Shown: positions 12,331-25,506, counted from the first letter of the stretch. The stretch is DNA of 64,000 nucleotides from Gnetum montanum (GCA_015680685.1 MNCI01003467.1:361025-425024); one strand, 5' to 3'. The notes: a model not told the origin generated them from the letters alone. Translations and numbers: made by a program.

Positions 12331-13260
12331 CTAGGTTAGTGTAGATGCGATGCTAACATATCCTAGGATCAATCCTTGTGAGTTTAGGATATGACCAAAT
12401 GAAGGATATTGACCATTTTTCAACCACATTCAATAGCATCTATTTCTATTCAAGAGCAAGATTTGCATTAATTATTACTTGCTTTCCATTTTTTAAGAAC
12501 ACATATTCCATGCTAGCCGGGAGAGTTTTTAACTCAAGGGGCTCTTGCTTAAAATTTTTAGGAACTTTCAACTCTTCCCAATAGGTATAATCATTTGCAT
12601 TATTAGAGAGTTGATGATAAAATTTGTTAAGTTCATCCATGCTTGTGACATATGCACATGTTAAGCTCTCAGTAGGTTCCATGCAAAGTGTGCTACTTTC
12701 AAGATTAGCAGTCAGCTACTAGGTGTTCTTTTGTTTTGTGGCTACTATGTACATATACCTTTGAATATCTACTTTAGGTGCACACTACCTACATGCAAAA
12801 GTGGATGCTTGTTTAATGGACTAGAGTTTCTACACATAATTGAACCCTGTATCATTATACGTGATCCATGGAACTTGCTTTTTCTCAATCTTTTTGAATG
12901 CATTTTTCTTAGATATTTTTAGAAAATGATCTCTATGCCCATTCTTTCCCTTCCGATGATTACTGAAAAATCCCCTTTATAGTTCTCAACCTTGATTACT
13001 AAAAAATTAGTAAGGTAAACCCACCCATAGATAGTGATCACAATATCTTCCACTAGTCCCAATGGAATAGTAATGGACTAGTCTGCAAAATCTAATTGGA
13101 TATTGCTCTCCTTAAGGGGTAGCAAGTTCTAGGTATTATATATCTCATGATAAATCAAATTTATACTAGAACCTAAATCAAGAAGAGATTTACATGGTTT
13201 ATAAGAGGACTCTCTGGATCAACTAATTTCCTAGGGAGGTTTCCAGCACAGATCCAATCA
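12331..13260 (-). pseudogene. Element A protease and linker to RT
   Basis: An aspartic protease motif SLLDLGSSINLIYHE lies at about 13145-13190 (DLG active site). The open piece 12446-12682 holds the PR-RT linker ending in PLELKTLPASMEYVFLKNG, a block typical of gypsy polyproteins just before RT. Confidence 0.8.
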
Positions 13261-13400
13261 AATATAGCATGAGTAAGCATAATAGTATGAATCCTAGGTG
13301 CTATTTGGTTTAAAGGGGACTCGAAGGAATTTGATACAAAGAGAGATGGAGAAGCAAGGTTTCCAACCACATGTGTATGTGAGGACTTAGGTGGACTGTT

Positions 13401-15808
13401 GGATTAGAAGAAAGGTCTCTTCTATGATGTATTATATGAACCACTTTGTTGATGAACTGGTTCTAGATTAACAACCTTGGTAGAATTGCATTGTTATAGC
13501 CAAGCTAGAAGTTCATCCTACATAGATGGAGTAAGCAATGGTTGTGTTGAGGGTAGAGGAATAGGTGCAGGAATATGAGAAGGATAAGGATAAAAAGTGG
13601 TATCTTTCCTTGGATGTGGAGAATGAGTTCGATAATATTCAAGAGGGTAGTAGTGATGTTGGAAAGTAGAAACATGACTAGAAGAGTCATGTGGAGATAG
13701 GGGTTGCTAAACGTAATTCTCATATATTTCTACTTTGGTAGTGGTAGAAACATGACTAGTAGTAGTGATGTTGGAAAGTAGAAATGTGACTGTTCACATG
13801 AAGACAAGGGTTGCTAAACATAATACCTGTATGGATTAGGTTTCTATAAGGGTATTGCTACCTTGGTGGTGGTAGCACCCATTACTGTGGTTGCTACCAC
13901 TATTGATACTACTCATATGGTTGCAATGGAGTTCCACTTGGATAATACTATTGTTGCCAATGGAACTACCTAGGATTGCCTTAAGAATAAGTCAATCTTC
14001 TGGGTGTTTTCATTGTTACTAGTTGTGGATTTAGAGCATACACCCTAGACTCTTGTAAGTGTGAAATGATGGGGCAACATCCTTTAGAATGTTCATATTG
14101 GAAAATTTCACATGCACCATCATCATCTTATTTAGTTTCTGCAACTTCCTCAATTACAACATGTTCAGCTTCCTTTGACCTCCTATGATCACGATCACTA
14201 CTGTGTTCTTTGGACTCTTCAGCAATTTTCAAGATAGCTTGATATCTGCTATCCATGGACTCCCATAATTGGTCTACCTTAGCCAAAATTTTATAGGTGC
14301 ATTTTTAAATTGGCAAGGATTTACAGTTCACCACCTCATCAAGTGATGATTCCTCCTCACTATCACAAAATCAAATCTAACTCTTGCAGATGGAAGAATC
14401 GCAATTATATTCTTCTGCACTTTTGCATTTTCTCAACTCTCTTTCTTCTTTTTCTACCTGCTCAATTAACCATTGAATCTAATGGACTCTTAATTCTGAC
14501 AATCATCCTTGGGCTTAGATGCTAAGAGTATAGAGAAGTTGTTCTAGTTAAGAATAATCAAGGCCAAAGATTTATGTATCCTTTATTTCCATCCTTAGAT
14601 TCACCTCCTCAAATTGAACACTCAGGAGTATGTCTAATATTTTTCATTAAATAGTTTGAGCATTTTACTCCACCATCTTATGGATTCCAATTCTAAGAAC
14701 TGGTACTAGCTTTCTACTTCTTTAACGAGTATCCTACAAAAAAAATTAATCTTTTGCCAATCATTTTTTATATTTTGCAAGGCATAGGCATATTGGAAAG
14801 CTTAAAGATGGTTCTACAGATCTAAGTTATATCCCCCTTTAAACCTAGGGATATTATTCATGTTTAGCCTCTTGATCCGACTATGCTTAATGTACCTTGT
14901 AGGAATTCTCACTGCCTCTACAGTGTTTAGCATGCTTTGGGTAGTCAATAAAGGCTCACCAACGCCATGATTATGGTGCCTATGATGCCCTCTACTACCC
15001 CTTCATTCATGGTAGTAGATCTCTCTTGAATGCTTGCACCCTAGGTCCTGACTTGCCTAATGATCCCTATGAATATCTTGGTCCCATCCATTACCTCCAT
15101 CATGATTGCATCCCCTATAGTTACATTTAGAGCTAGAACAGGAAGATGATGATGAAGGTGAAGAGAAAGGAGGACTACCATCATCATGGTGCCTACCACC
15201 CTCTCTTTGGTAGTCATGAGGATGATCATGATCACGTTTCTTTCCTACATCCCTACCATGACTCTCCTCCTTGGATCCCCCTTTGTCGTTGGATCAATTC
15301 TTTCCAGAACCCAGATTATGGATCATGGACTATAGGTTCTAGTTTTAACCTCCTTCACCAAAGTCAAAGAGAGAAGTTTCACCAAATGAAAAACCCTCAG
15401 AAGAGGGTTCTCCATGATCTTTGTGGTGTGTCAAGTATGGAAAATCATTAAACCACTTTCCCTTCATAGATTCATAGTGTTGCTCCAGTTTTCAATCCCT
15501 TAGACATTGTGCCTCAATGGGATGATAATCCCTAGCATCACTATTCTACACAACATACTTAACATGAAGTCCCTAGAGGCCAATCGCAAAAGAGTGTATT
15601 AGAGCATCATAGGAATGGTTCAATTGGGTGGCAACACAATGTTACCCTCCATGTCTTGCCACCATAGCAATTCATCTTTGTGAAGGACAAAGGTGAAATT
15701 GGATACATACTCATCAGGATGAGCATATACCACTCTTTATTGCTGGGGCATCTACTAATTTACTCTATCAAACTTGGATGGAGAATAACTCCTATGAGAA
15801 CAAGACAT
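13401..15808 (-). pseudogene. gag: Element A gag
   Basis: The start is placed at the ATG at 15808 (MSCSHRSYSPS) because the following text aligns with the C gag (SNFTFVLHKDELLWW against NSTFIFHHDEQLRW). An Asp/His/Arg-rich stretch lies at 15040-15235. The hallmark RIKRLNMNNIPRFKGGYNLD is at about 14815-14880 and is shared with B and C. An atypical Cys-His cluster (CEIFQYEHSKGCC) is near 14090. Many nonsense changes. Confidence 0.8.
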
Positions 15809-15951
15809 CTTGTGTTAGAAAATAAAAAATTCAATGTGCTTCTTAAATTTTTTTTAGTAATTTTAATGTATGATATGACTCTAGGGTTCATTCCAACAAT
15901 CTTAAATAATTATTCACTAAGTCCTAGATATCGCACATGACAACTAAAAGG

Positions 15952-15969
15952 TCCCTGACAATGATGCCA
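15952..15969 (-). other. Element A primer binding site (tRNA-Asp type)
   Basis: Minus strand TGGCATCATTGTCAGGGA, one base inside the 5' LTR. It differs from TGGCGCCGTTGCCGGGGA, the complement of a plant tRNA-Asp 3' end, at five places, all transitions. Confidence 0.8.
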
Positions 15970-15970
15970 A

Positions 15971-16774
15971 TGATGAGTGGCAAGGTACCCCTATGTCCAA
16001 CCATATGAATCACAAGTGTTCATAATTGATCTAGTTAAATTTCATAGACCTTAAGTTCTAGGATGTGAAATCTAATTGTGACAATCAATGTCTTCTCAAC
16101 TACACTTGTGGAGCTTAATTATATGGTTAAGTGTAATTGAAGTACATGATTTTTATTATTTTGTATTTTACTTGTCTACGATTAAGAACAACTTGAAACT
16201 TAATTTATGAACAAATTTAACTACACTAATTGCTAATCAATAACTAACTATACTAACATAAGCATTCAGTCCCACTTTCTCTGCATATCCTAAACACGTA
16301 TAACATTGCTGGGTTACTAAACGTTAAGCATTGTTGGGATTACCAGAGTCATACGCATGCTCGTAGTGGTCATACTTATGTGCTTAATTAATTCTATTTA
16401 ATCAAAATAGCTTACTTTAGCTTAATTACTTAGCAGTATTAAATGAAATTACATAAAACATTAATTACATGAATAAAATATTTAATCTTGCCAAGGTGCT
16501 ACAAGGTTTAATTAGAAAGCTTATCTTTATTGCTGCACACACTTTCATGCTCGGGTACAACAATGCTTCAATAAAGATCCATACACTCAATGGCTCATGC
16601 TGGGAACACTTTCAAAAACATTCTAACTCTAGGGAAAAGAAATTACAAGAGCTCTTCTATGCTATGACAAAAACTATATGGAAACCATGTGCCCAAGTGC
16701 TATATTTATTGGCTAGCACATATCCTACAATATCGAATATCTAAAATCAAAGCCCTACAAAATATGATTCATCA
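15971..16774 (-). repeat. Element A 5' LTR
   Basis: 804 bases, pairs with 6842-7698; TGATGA...TCATCA ends. It has a short insertion relative to the 3' LTR (near 16222) and several small deletions. Confidence 0.93.
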
Positions 16775-16779
16775 ATAAA

Positions 16780-17183
16780 TGTAACCTAGGATTATCTTTG
16801 TACTTTATAATCCTTAGTTCATTTGATACTTTTCTTATTAGACCAAGTTATGGTTAGGCTTGTTTGTGAGCTTAGCAGGCAATATTATTTTAATTATTGG
16901 CTACCAAAGTTTGCTTGTTAAGTTTGACCCACATAGGATAAGTAATTTAATATTATTTTAATGGGTAAATCTTGGGGAGTTTGAAAAATTTCAAAACATT
17001 TTCTAGAAAAAACCAAAGGATTATGACCCCCATATTGAAAATCTTACCTTTAATAGTTAGTGGGTCCAAAAATGAATAGAATTAGGTTAGCAGTATAAAA
17101 GTTATATCACTTGGAAGGTCCTTGGATTCTGAAAAATTTAAAAACTACTCTTGCATTTATGGGAAAATGATGAAAAAATAGCT
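16780..17183. other. Unassigned sequence beside element A
   Basis: No supported gene. A minus-strand G-run (ATATGGGGGTCATAATC, about 17020-17036) may be a decayed PPT-like box of the family described under B and C. Confidence 0.3.
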
Positions 17184-17900
17184 AAGTGTTGTAGCTATAT
17201 ATAGAATTTTTCTATTGCATCAATAGGGCTACATTGACAAATCTTTCTACGTTGATGAGGATGTATTGATGCAACTATTTAAGCCAATTTTTCTAATAAT
17301 GAAAATGAGAAATTTTGAAAGAGTTTGGAAATGAAACAAGAGCACAAAGGATGCTAGAAAAGCATAGAATGATGGCAAAAATATGGAAGAGGGTTTCAAG
17401 TTGATTAGGAGAGAAGTTGAATTGGATTTGGATGAGTAATTAATGACAAAAGAAAGCAAAACTAGACATTCAAAAGGTAAAGTGAAAAGACTAATCATGA
17501 AAATGACCAAGGGAGAGAAAATATAACTTAGAAAGACCAAGGAGTGTAAAAGTGGATCCTTCCCAATATAGGCTCATGCCACTAATGCCCTTTAATTCTC
17601 TCATCCCAAGGAGTCCATAAGCACCCAGGATAGTTAATTTTCTTTGGAAGGTAAAAATCACATCCATGTGAGAGATCATTGGAGGATTATGTTACATGTC
17701 ATACACATCAATTTACCATGATAAGAGGAAGTGAGGTGAATTATGGTGAGGTTAGAATGATAAAAGGAAAAGTGCATGTTAAGAGATTCTCTCATTTGAG
17801 TCACATGAAGTTCTTGTGGAACTAGTGATTAAGATGATCTGATACCATCCCATCCTTAGTTAAGACCAAGCCCATTCAAATGAGTGTCAAGAAAATGGAA
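17184..17900 (-). mobile_element. Solo fragment of the A/B/C 3' spacer with promoter-like block
   Basis: The part at 17550-17870 matches the spacers of A (8365-8700), B (30258-30340) and C (36830-36900). Downstream on the minus strand (17184-17290) lie repeated GATGCAATA-like words and a TATA box (TTCTATATATAGC), in the same order as the promoter-like blocks of B and C. LTRs, gag and pol are missing, so this is a deletion remnant. Confidence 0.6.
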
Positions 17901-19401
17901 CAAGTAAAGTAATAGGCATCCAAGAAAAATTATAGGTGCATAGAGGCAAGAAAACATAGCAAAATGTAAAACATTATCAAAATAGTAATAATAGCCACAT
18001 GCAGTCCAAACCTAACTTATTAGATTAGATCCTATTGCCCAAGTGAAAAATTAACAATAACACATGCATAAAAATAACTACTACAATCAACTTATGCATG
18101 ATCAAATGAAACATGAAGCTAACTACATGAACCAAATATATATTAGATATGAAACTAAAAGTACATTTTCATCCAAAAAGGCATTAAGCTCTAATAGTAC
18201 ATAATTGTTAAACTGATAAATCCATACTCAACCATCCAACATAACCAAACTATGAATCAAAGTTGACCTTCATCTAAGATAGGCAAAAATATAGTACTAA
18301 ATATTAAAGCATAGAATAAATATTAAATTGAAATTATAAAATTAACTCAAATATCTCAAATATGAAAATTAATCATCAGTTATCTCCTCTAAATCCCCCT
18401 CATCACAACATAGTTACCTAAAAATCATAGAAAATTAAAGAAATCAATCCTAAGATTGTGTAAGATAAACCAACTAACAAAATACTCTCCTATGGGTTTG
18501 GTTTGAGGCATTAGGTAGCTGGTGGTTATGCACATGGGATAGCTATAAACAAATGTTAGCTAAATTGAAACAAACACTAAACTAAATAAATAATAATGAT
18601 AATCAACCAATCCAACAATTAATTATGAACTAAAAATTCCACCAACACCTGTAATCCAACCAAAAAATAGATTAATTTTCCAATGATAGTGAGTCTAAAA
18701 ATACATATTTTCATATGAATAATAATTCTAAATCCACATATAAATGATTAGTGAGTCTAAAACTTACATATAATTATTAAGGAGTCTAAAACACATATGA
18801 TGATCAATAAGTCTGAAACCCACATATAATAATAATTGATGAGCTTGAAGCCCACATATAATCAAATGTGTCATGTCCCATTACCAAATGGTATTGCTAC
18901 ATAACAAATATGGTATCTCTTCATAACAAGTATTGTAATTATTGTAATAATACTTGAAAGAGAAAGTTGTAATTAAGATCCAAAAGGACACATTATAATA
19001 ATGAGCATATCTCTAGAGGTGACCTTTGGAGGTTTGACCTAAGCTATTAATACATAGGCATTAGAGGTCATATCAACATGGAGTTGTATAGCTAGAAAAG
19101 ATGAGTAACAAATGTTAGGTGAAGTAGGACAAAAAGAAGAATGGTCATTCCTTCTAGCTAGTGATAGGTCTTACCATGGTGGTAGTGCTAGATAGCCTCT
19201 AAGGGATAGATGCTAAAGAAAGATAACTCCAAGGAACACTCAAAGCATGACCTAGATACATTATTCTATATTAATAAAGAATTTGTTTTCTTTTTTTTCT
19301 AGATTTTTCCTATTAGTTTCTTTACACATGATGTTGAAGGTAACATATATTTGACATGTTCTATGCATGCTCTTTATGCATAATATCAAATGTAATGTAT
19401 A
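17901..19401. other. AT-rich intergenic or decayed repeat sequence
   Basis: No coding signal seen. Contains the short tandem array at 18685-18862. Confidence 0.4.
18685..18862 (+). repeat. Tandem array, period about 30 bases
   Basis: About five or six degenerate units built on GAGTCTAAAAC...CACATATAA separated by TGATTA-like bases. The first unit is longer. Confidence 0.7.
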
Positions 19402-20300
19402 TGATAAAACCTATTTTTTATAAGCCATGATATCGCATCTACCATATCATATCTACAACATTGTAGCTCTACATACATTATTATTGATGCAATGTAGTGT
19501 GTGTTGTTCATCCCTATAAATATTAACACTTGATCATACCAATGAAGAACTTTTATTCCATCCTTAGCAAAAATATTGTATTTTTTTTTGTAGTTTATAG
19601 TTAGTGATAGAGTGAATGCTCATAGTGTGATGTTAAACAATTGAATGGAATCCTTATTCAAGTGGATTGTACTTGGGCATAGTTCATGAATACTAATAAA
19701 GATCGAGATTTTTTACCACCATTATAGCATCCACTAGTTTATTTGTTTTTCTTAGCTAATTTTTTTTTTACTTGGTTTAATTTTCATTTCTTTAATGTGC
19801 TTACTTTAGTTTAGTATTTTAATTTTTTCAAGAACTTTACTTTCCTCATCTTCATTAGTAAGGCAAAATGAGTATGATCGGTTTTGAGCATATAAGTGTA
19901 ATTTTTTGGTAATCCTAGTAGTTTTATTACTTGGTTCATCCAATAGCATGATACTTGGTAACCCAGTAATGGTTACATATGTCCAAGATGTATATGACAA
20001 GCCAGGAATGGCTGCTCATTACCATAGGATAGAGTAGATTCACATTTTTGTTATCACTTATATTTAAAATTTATTCTCGCTTTCATTATGTTTGCACTTA
20101 GGAGAGATACGAGCCAACAACATCAAAATATCATATGCCTCACTTAGAGTTAAACCATACACTTACACTTCACTAGCTCGAAGTGTGAAGATAACAATCA
20201 CAAACCAATTATCAACTTCTAGCATACTTACATTCTCCATTTATAGATTACGATTTGGTCGCACGTGTGCACTCATGACTTGTATGGTAGAGCATTGGGA
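19402..20300 (+). repeat. Element C 5' LTR
   Basis: Starts TGATAAAAC, as the 3' LTR at 46890 does. It has repeated ATATC/CATC words followed by a TATAAATA box near 19516 (CCCTATAAATATTAAC). Homology to the 3' LTR runs up to GGGAT at about 20301; the last roughly 15 bases seen in the 3' LTR (ending CTCATCA) are missing here, so the right border is approximate. Confidence 0.8.
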
Positions 20301-20318
20301 TGGAACCATTTCTAGGGA
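20301..20318 (+). other. Element C primer binding site (decayed, tRNA-Asp type)
   Basis: TGGAACCATTTCTAGGGA matches the tRNA-Asp complement TGGCGCCGTTGCCGGGGA at 12 of 18 positions. Its place right after the LTR supports it. Confidence 0.55.
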
Positions 20319-20410
20319 TGTGTCAATGTTTGCTTAGTAGCTAATCTTATATAGTTCATTGTATTAAGAATCACAAAGTTTATCTTCCACATCTTTAATT
20401 AATCTTTTAA

Positions 20411-20429
20411 CACACACACACACACACAC
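20411..20429 (+). repeat. (CA)n microsatellite in the C leader
   Basis: Nineteen bases of alternating CA between PBS and gag start. Confidence 0.95.
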
Positions 20430-20451
20430 TTAAGAGCATCAAGCATATAAC

Positions 20452-22880
20452 ATGGCTTCTACACTCAAGGAAAAGTAACCACCTACCAAAGAAACTCAAA
20501 AGAGTCATGAAAAAAGATATGATGAAGAACACTAGAGTGCATCCATGCAAACCAGAATCTCACATGTTCATGAAAATTAATATTATCCTAATTCCACATT
20601 CATCTTCCATCATGATGAACAACTAAGGTGGAGAGATTTGTAGGGCAACATAGTTTTTCCACCTGAACATTCGACACCATCAATGTTGTAAGCAACCATA
20701 ATGAGGTTAAACCCTAGCCATGCACAAGAAGGATATCATGTTACTAAACACATAACCAAGCCATATCAATCCATAGTGTAGGTAATAAGGGATGCTACCA
20801 TGGAGACAAGACATAAGAACAACAAAGGAAAGATGGTAACTCATAATGTTTTCTTAGAAGAAATAAATGATAATACATTCCTAACGAAAAAACTTCATCA
20901 AGCTCATGAATCCCATTCATAAATGCCTATCCTTCATCTACAGAAACCTATCAAAATAAAATTTCTTTTATCCCTTATAGAAACACCTAGGAGAGATGCA
21001 AAAGACTCTAAACCTAGGTGAAGCTTAAGGCCTAGAGCATCTACAAAACCACAAGAGAATGAATCATGAAGCCATAGAATTAGCTAGCACTGTTCTTCAC
21101 CTAATTTCTCTTCCTCATCACAATTATTAGTGGAATCCAATAACAGGGAATGAAGACCAAGAGACTACGATAGGGAAATACGTAGGGATCATGAGAGACA
21201 TGAATATTGAAGAAGATATTCTAATGAGGAAGAAGATAATTATGAACAACAAAGAGATAGGATTAGGCATGAAGAAAGAGAACAACACTATGAGTATCAA
21301 AGGGATCACAACTATAACAAAGTTTACAAATCCAAAGATCATGAGGAAACCCCTATTGACCACTCACAAAATGATTAACATTAGAGTACTATATATTCCT
21401 ACTAGGCACTTAAGAGATAGTTACATCAAGCGACTAGACATTAATAACATTCCCAAATTTGAAGGTGGATATAATGTAGATCCATAGCACCATCATCAAG
21501 CATTCCATGATGCTTATGCCCTTCAAAATATCAATAATGATTAGTAAAAGTTAAAGTTATTCTCCAAGACTCTCATCAATGAATCAAAAAGCTAGTTCTA
21601 ATCCTTAGAACCAAAATTTATCTGAAGATGGAGTAACATGCTAGAACTTTTTAATGACAAGTATCAAAACTATTCAAGTGTGTCTAATTTAAAAAAACAA
21701 AACCAAAGATGAAAGTAAGGGACACATGAATCACTTGATGTGGCAATGGACAGATATTATTGTTTACTACAATGATGCCCACGCCATGGTTCTTCACAAA
21801 GGAAACAACTAAGACATATTATTGATGGGTTAAGAAATAAAACTAAAGAAACTCTTACAGTATATGCCCAAGGAAAATTATTAGAAATGATCGAAAATAG
21901 AATTTAAAGATTGATAAACCATATGGTCAAAGAAGAAGGAGAATTAAAGAAGAGAGAATAAATTGAAGAATACAATTGAGATTTGGCAACAAGGAAAAGA
22001 GATGTTAGAATGTGTGATAGATAAGAACATGAAACTTTGAAGAATGCCGTTGAAAAGAAGACTCTAACTATCCAGAAATCAGTAATGACATTGCAAGGTA
22101 AAGAAAATGTGGGACTTAGTAGATGAGAAATTTGCTACTTCACTTAACATAGTGGAGGAGGAAATTGAACAAGCCCTAAACAAGAACAAAGAAAAGAAGA
22201 AAAGAAGAGATAATAGATGAGAGAATTACAAACATAAAGGAAAATTTGTTGGTATTGAGGAATTAATAGGCTCTAGTTTAGAAGCCAAGGAAAGATGCAA
22301 AGTATGCCAGTATGAACATCCTAAAGAATGTTGTCCTATTATGGCCCACTTGCAAGAGTCTAGGGCATATGCACTTAATCCAAATTTATCAAGAAAAAAA
22401 TGCCAAGATAACTACCCTATCCACAAGGTAACTTCTGACAACCTTTTCAATCATCATACCATCAAACTAGATCCTATCCTCAATCATAAGAGCAATACCA
22501 ATAGTAATGGCAACAACCACAAGCATGAAGAATGTCACTATTGAGGCAGCAATATCCATATAGGTAACTTGATCCTTATGGATATTATATTCAATGTCCA
22601 ATCTCTTTAGGAAATTCATAAGTCCATACTTCCTCTCACTACTATGCACCAAAATATTACAAGCCCACTACTCCAAGAATGGATCCAAATCCTTATGCAT
22701 ATCAAACAACAACTAGTTCAATAGTTTTCTCTACCACCAATATCATCACTAGTTATGCAAGGATAACTATCAACACAAACACAACAAGAGAATGCCACTA
22801 GGGTAGTAAATACATAAGAGGATGTGATTATAAATGAGCCTAGATCTAGGAAATTTTAATTTTTAAAACAAGTCTAGAAA
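20452..22880 (+). pseudogene. gag: Element C gag
   Basis: The start ATG at 20452 (MASTLKEK) is chosen by alignment with A gag. NSTFIFHHDEQLRW is near 20600. A charged Arg/Glu-rich stretch is at about 21130-21340 (e.g. EEREQHYEYQRDHN). The family hallmark IKRLDINNIPKFEGGYNVDP is at 21428-21487. A Cys-His cluster CKVCQYEHPKECC at about 22294-22333 has CX2CX3HX3C spacing, shorter than the usual CX2CX4HX4C. A Pro/Tyr/Ser-rich tail follows at about 22600-22760. Nonsense and frameshift changes throughout. This gag packages element RNA in related elements. Confidence 0.8.
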
Positions 22881-22888
22881 AGGTTCAA

Positions 22889-23900
22889 TTGATCGGAAAT
22901 TCACCTACATTAATTCCATCCACACATACTCCTCAAGGGAAGATCAAGCGTCCACTCTCTATAGATCTAAATTTAACCATTTTCATGCTCATTCAAGCTA
23001 TTACACACTGGATCAAGGTAGGAGCACTTCTCAAGAAGAGAATAGACCCTAGGAGCCCCTTAGTATATCTTCAAATAGTAGGTCATAAACCATGCAAAGC
23101 TCTACTAGATTCTGGATCAAGAGTAAACCTAATTTTACAAAATATGTAAAAATCCTAGAATCTATCTTCACTAAAAAAGAGCAACATCCAATTAGAGCTC
23201 GTATACCAATCAATCACTGTTCCACTAAGACAAGTGAACAATGTCTCTATAATTATGGGAAAAGCATGGCTTAGCACTATGTACGCTAAGCTAGGAATTA
23301 CAAACTTGTCCTTGGAAATTTCCAAGGAAGATGAGGCCAAAATCATATAGAGACATCAAGTTCCATATATCACATATAGTGATTATAGGTGCAATAACTT
23401 GTGAAAAATCTAGGCCATCAAACAAGAAATCAACAAAGCATGCAATCAATTTGTAGAAGATATGTGTGTAGAGCAATGTTTATATGCAATAGCCACCAAA
23501 CAAGAAGGCACCCAATGGCTGATTACTAAAAAAGGAACAGAATCTAAAATGTACATGAAACCATCTAATCAAATTATGAGTGCCTACATTAAAGAAGCTA
23601 ATGAATTAGAATAGTTAAGAAAGAAACACCCCTATGTACATGCACATTAAGAAGAAGACATTGAATGAGGATAGCTAGAAATTCTAGACAAATATGAACC
23701 AAAACCTTTAGAACTAAAATCCATACCATATGTACTAGCATATGCCTTTCTAAATAACAAGAAACTAGTAATTATTAATGTCAATCTTGATAAGAATAGA
23801 AGAAAAGATTATTGGAAGTGGTGAATAAATGGCCAACAACATTTGCATGGTCCTATGATGAAATAATAGGTATTGATCCATGCATATGTTAACATCAAGC
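22889..23900 (+). pseudogene. Element C protease and linker to RT
   Basis: The open piece 22889-23149 ends in CKALLDSGSRVNLILQ, the aspartic protease active-site loop (DSG intact). The linker then carries QEGTQWLITKKGTESK and PLELKSIPYVLAYAFLNN (near 23700-23760), the standard block before gypsy RT. Confidence 0.85.
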
Positions 23901-25250
23901 TTATACAAATCCAATTGTTAAACCACACTACCAACCTCAAAGAAGATTAAATCCAAAACTCAAAGAAGTGATAAAACAAAAATTGGAGTAACTATTAACA
24001 GTAGGATTCATCTATCCAATAATAGATAGTGAATTGATCAATCCCTTAGTCATTGTTCCAAATAAAGGTGGCAGTGGAAGATCTACATTGACTTATGGTT
24101 GTTGAATTCAACAATATTTAAAGACCATTTTTCCTTACCATTTGTTGACCAAGTCCTTGATACCATTGTAGGACACTAGTACTATAATTTCCTTGATGGG
24201 TACAATATGTATAATCAAATCTGCATTGCACCAGAAGATCAAGAGAAACCACATTCACTAGCCCATGGGGGATATTTGCCTACAAGCAACTATACTTTGA
24301 CTTGTGTAATGCTCCAGCTACTTTCCAAAGACTAGTACTGAGCATCTTTCAAAAACATATTGCTAATTAAATAAAGTATTCCTTGATGATTTTTTCTCTT
24401 ATGGGCTAGATTTTAAATGGGTATTGGACCAATTAGAGTAGGTTTTAAAAGGATGTGTAGAAACTAATCTAAAGCTCAATTGGCAAAAGAGCCATTTAAT
24501 GGTCCAAGATAGTATTATTCTAAAACATAATGTATCTCAAAAGGGAATAGAGGTATATCCTAAATAGATAAGAGTCATCAAAAATATTACTAATAGGTCA
24601 CAAAAAATTAAGGACGTTTGATCATTCCTTGGACATACAAGATACTATAGAAGATTCATTGAAAATTTCTCAAAGATAGCAAAGTTGCTAGTAGAACTAA
24701 CAAAGAAAGATGCATCATCCCAATGGACAGAATAGTGTAAGAAGGCATTTGAGTCATTAAAGTAGAAGCTGATTGAAACATAAATCCTCCAAGCTCCACA
24801 TTATGATAGATTCTTTAAACTACACATTGAATGGAGTTCTTACTCAACATAATGATTAAAAGAAACCATATTATATACATTGTGCTAGTTGAAGCATCAT
24901 CGAAGCATAACTTAACTACACCACTATAGAAAAGGAGCTTATGATCATGGTGTATGCACTTGAAAACTTTAGACATTATGTGCTTGGATATCCTATTTAT
25001 GTTCACACAAATCATAGTGCCATCAAGTTTTTTATGAATAAACTAGTAGTTAGCCCAAAATGGCTCATGATATTATAGGATTTTGACATCATAATGATAG
25101 ATAGGAAAGAACTAAATATGTTGTAGCCAATCATTTGCCAAGACTAAGATGGAAACCATAAGAAAACGATGAACCATTATCAAACCAGTTTCCCGATGAA
25201 AATTTATTTACAAAGACAAGAATGACTGCCAACTCAATAAACAAGACATG
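23901..25250 (+). pseudogene. Element C reverse transcriptase and RNase H
   Basis: RT motifs in order: VGFIYPIIDSELINPLVIVP at about 24000-24060, FLDGYNMYNQICIAPEDQEK at about 24190-24250, catalytic FLDDFFSYG at 24379-24405 (both Asp kept), LNWQKSHLMVQDSI, FLGHTRYYRRFIENFSKIAK near 24632. The RNase H region follows to about 25200. Frames shift between motifs. Confidence 0.88.
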
Positions 25251-25259
25251 GATTACTGA

Positions 25260-25506
25260 TTACATAACTTATATCACTACATAAGAGCTCTTTTTGAGTG
25301 GAATAGGAAACAAAAGGAACAAAATTAATGAAAATCTATACAAGATATGTGTTAATGGACTAGTAAGATAGTGCCTTCCAAAAGTTAGTAAAAAAAGAAT
25401 TCTACAAGATGTGCATGAAGGACCATGTGATGGTCACTATGCAAGACATAGAATAGCATTGAAGCCAATGATGGTAGGCTACTTATAGCCTATCATATTT
25501 AGTTAT
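25260..25506 (+). pseudogene. Element C integrase, N-terminal part
   Basis: Holds the first half of the HHCC zinc domain: HEGPCDGHYARHRIALKP with both His kept. It is cut at 25506 by element B and resumes at 34586. Confidence 0.85.

Larger units (their letters stand above)
6842..16774 (-). mobile_element. Element A: complete Athila-like Ty3/gypsy retrotransposon
   Basis: Two direct LTRs (6842-7698 and 15971-16774), both TGATGA...TCATCA at their ends. The flanks are acaaa (6837-6841) and ataaa (16775-16779), a 5-base target duplication with one C/T change. The PBS next to the right LTR and the PPT next to the left LTR show that transcription ran on the minus strand. The order gag-PR-RT-RH-INT is complete but every frame is broken. 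About one base in ten differs between the LTRs in a stretch of some 190 bases that I aligned by eye, so the insertion is old. Unlike B and C it has no ORF-X between the spacer and the 3' LTR. Confidence 0.93.

Noticed and set aside
15041-15451. Overlapping ORFs on both strands (64 and 101 codons)
   Set aside because: Both are off-frame readings of the charged Asp/His/Arg-rich stretch of the A gag.
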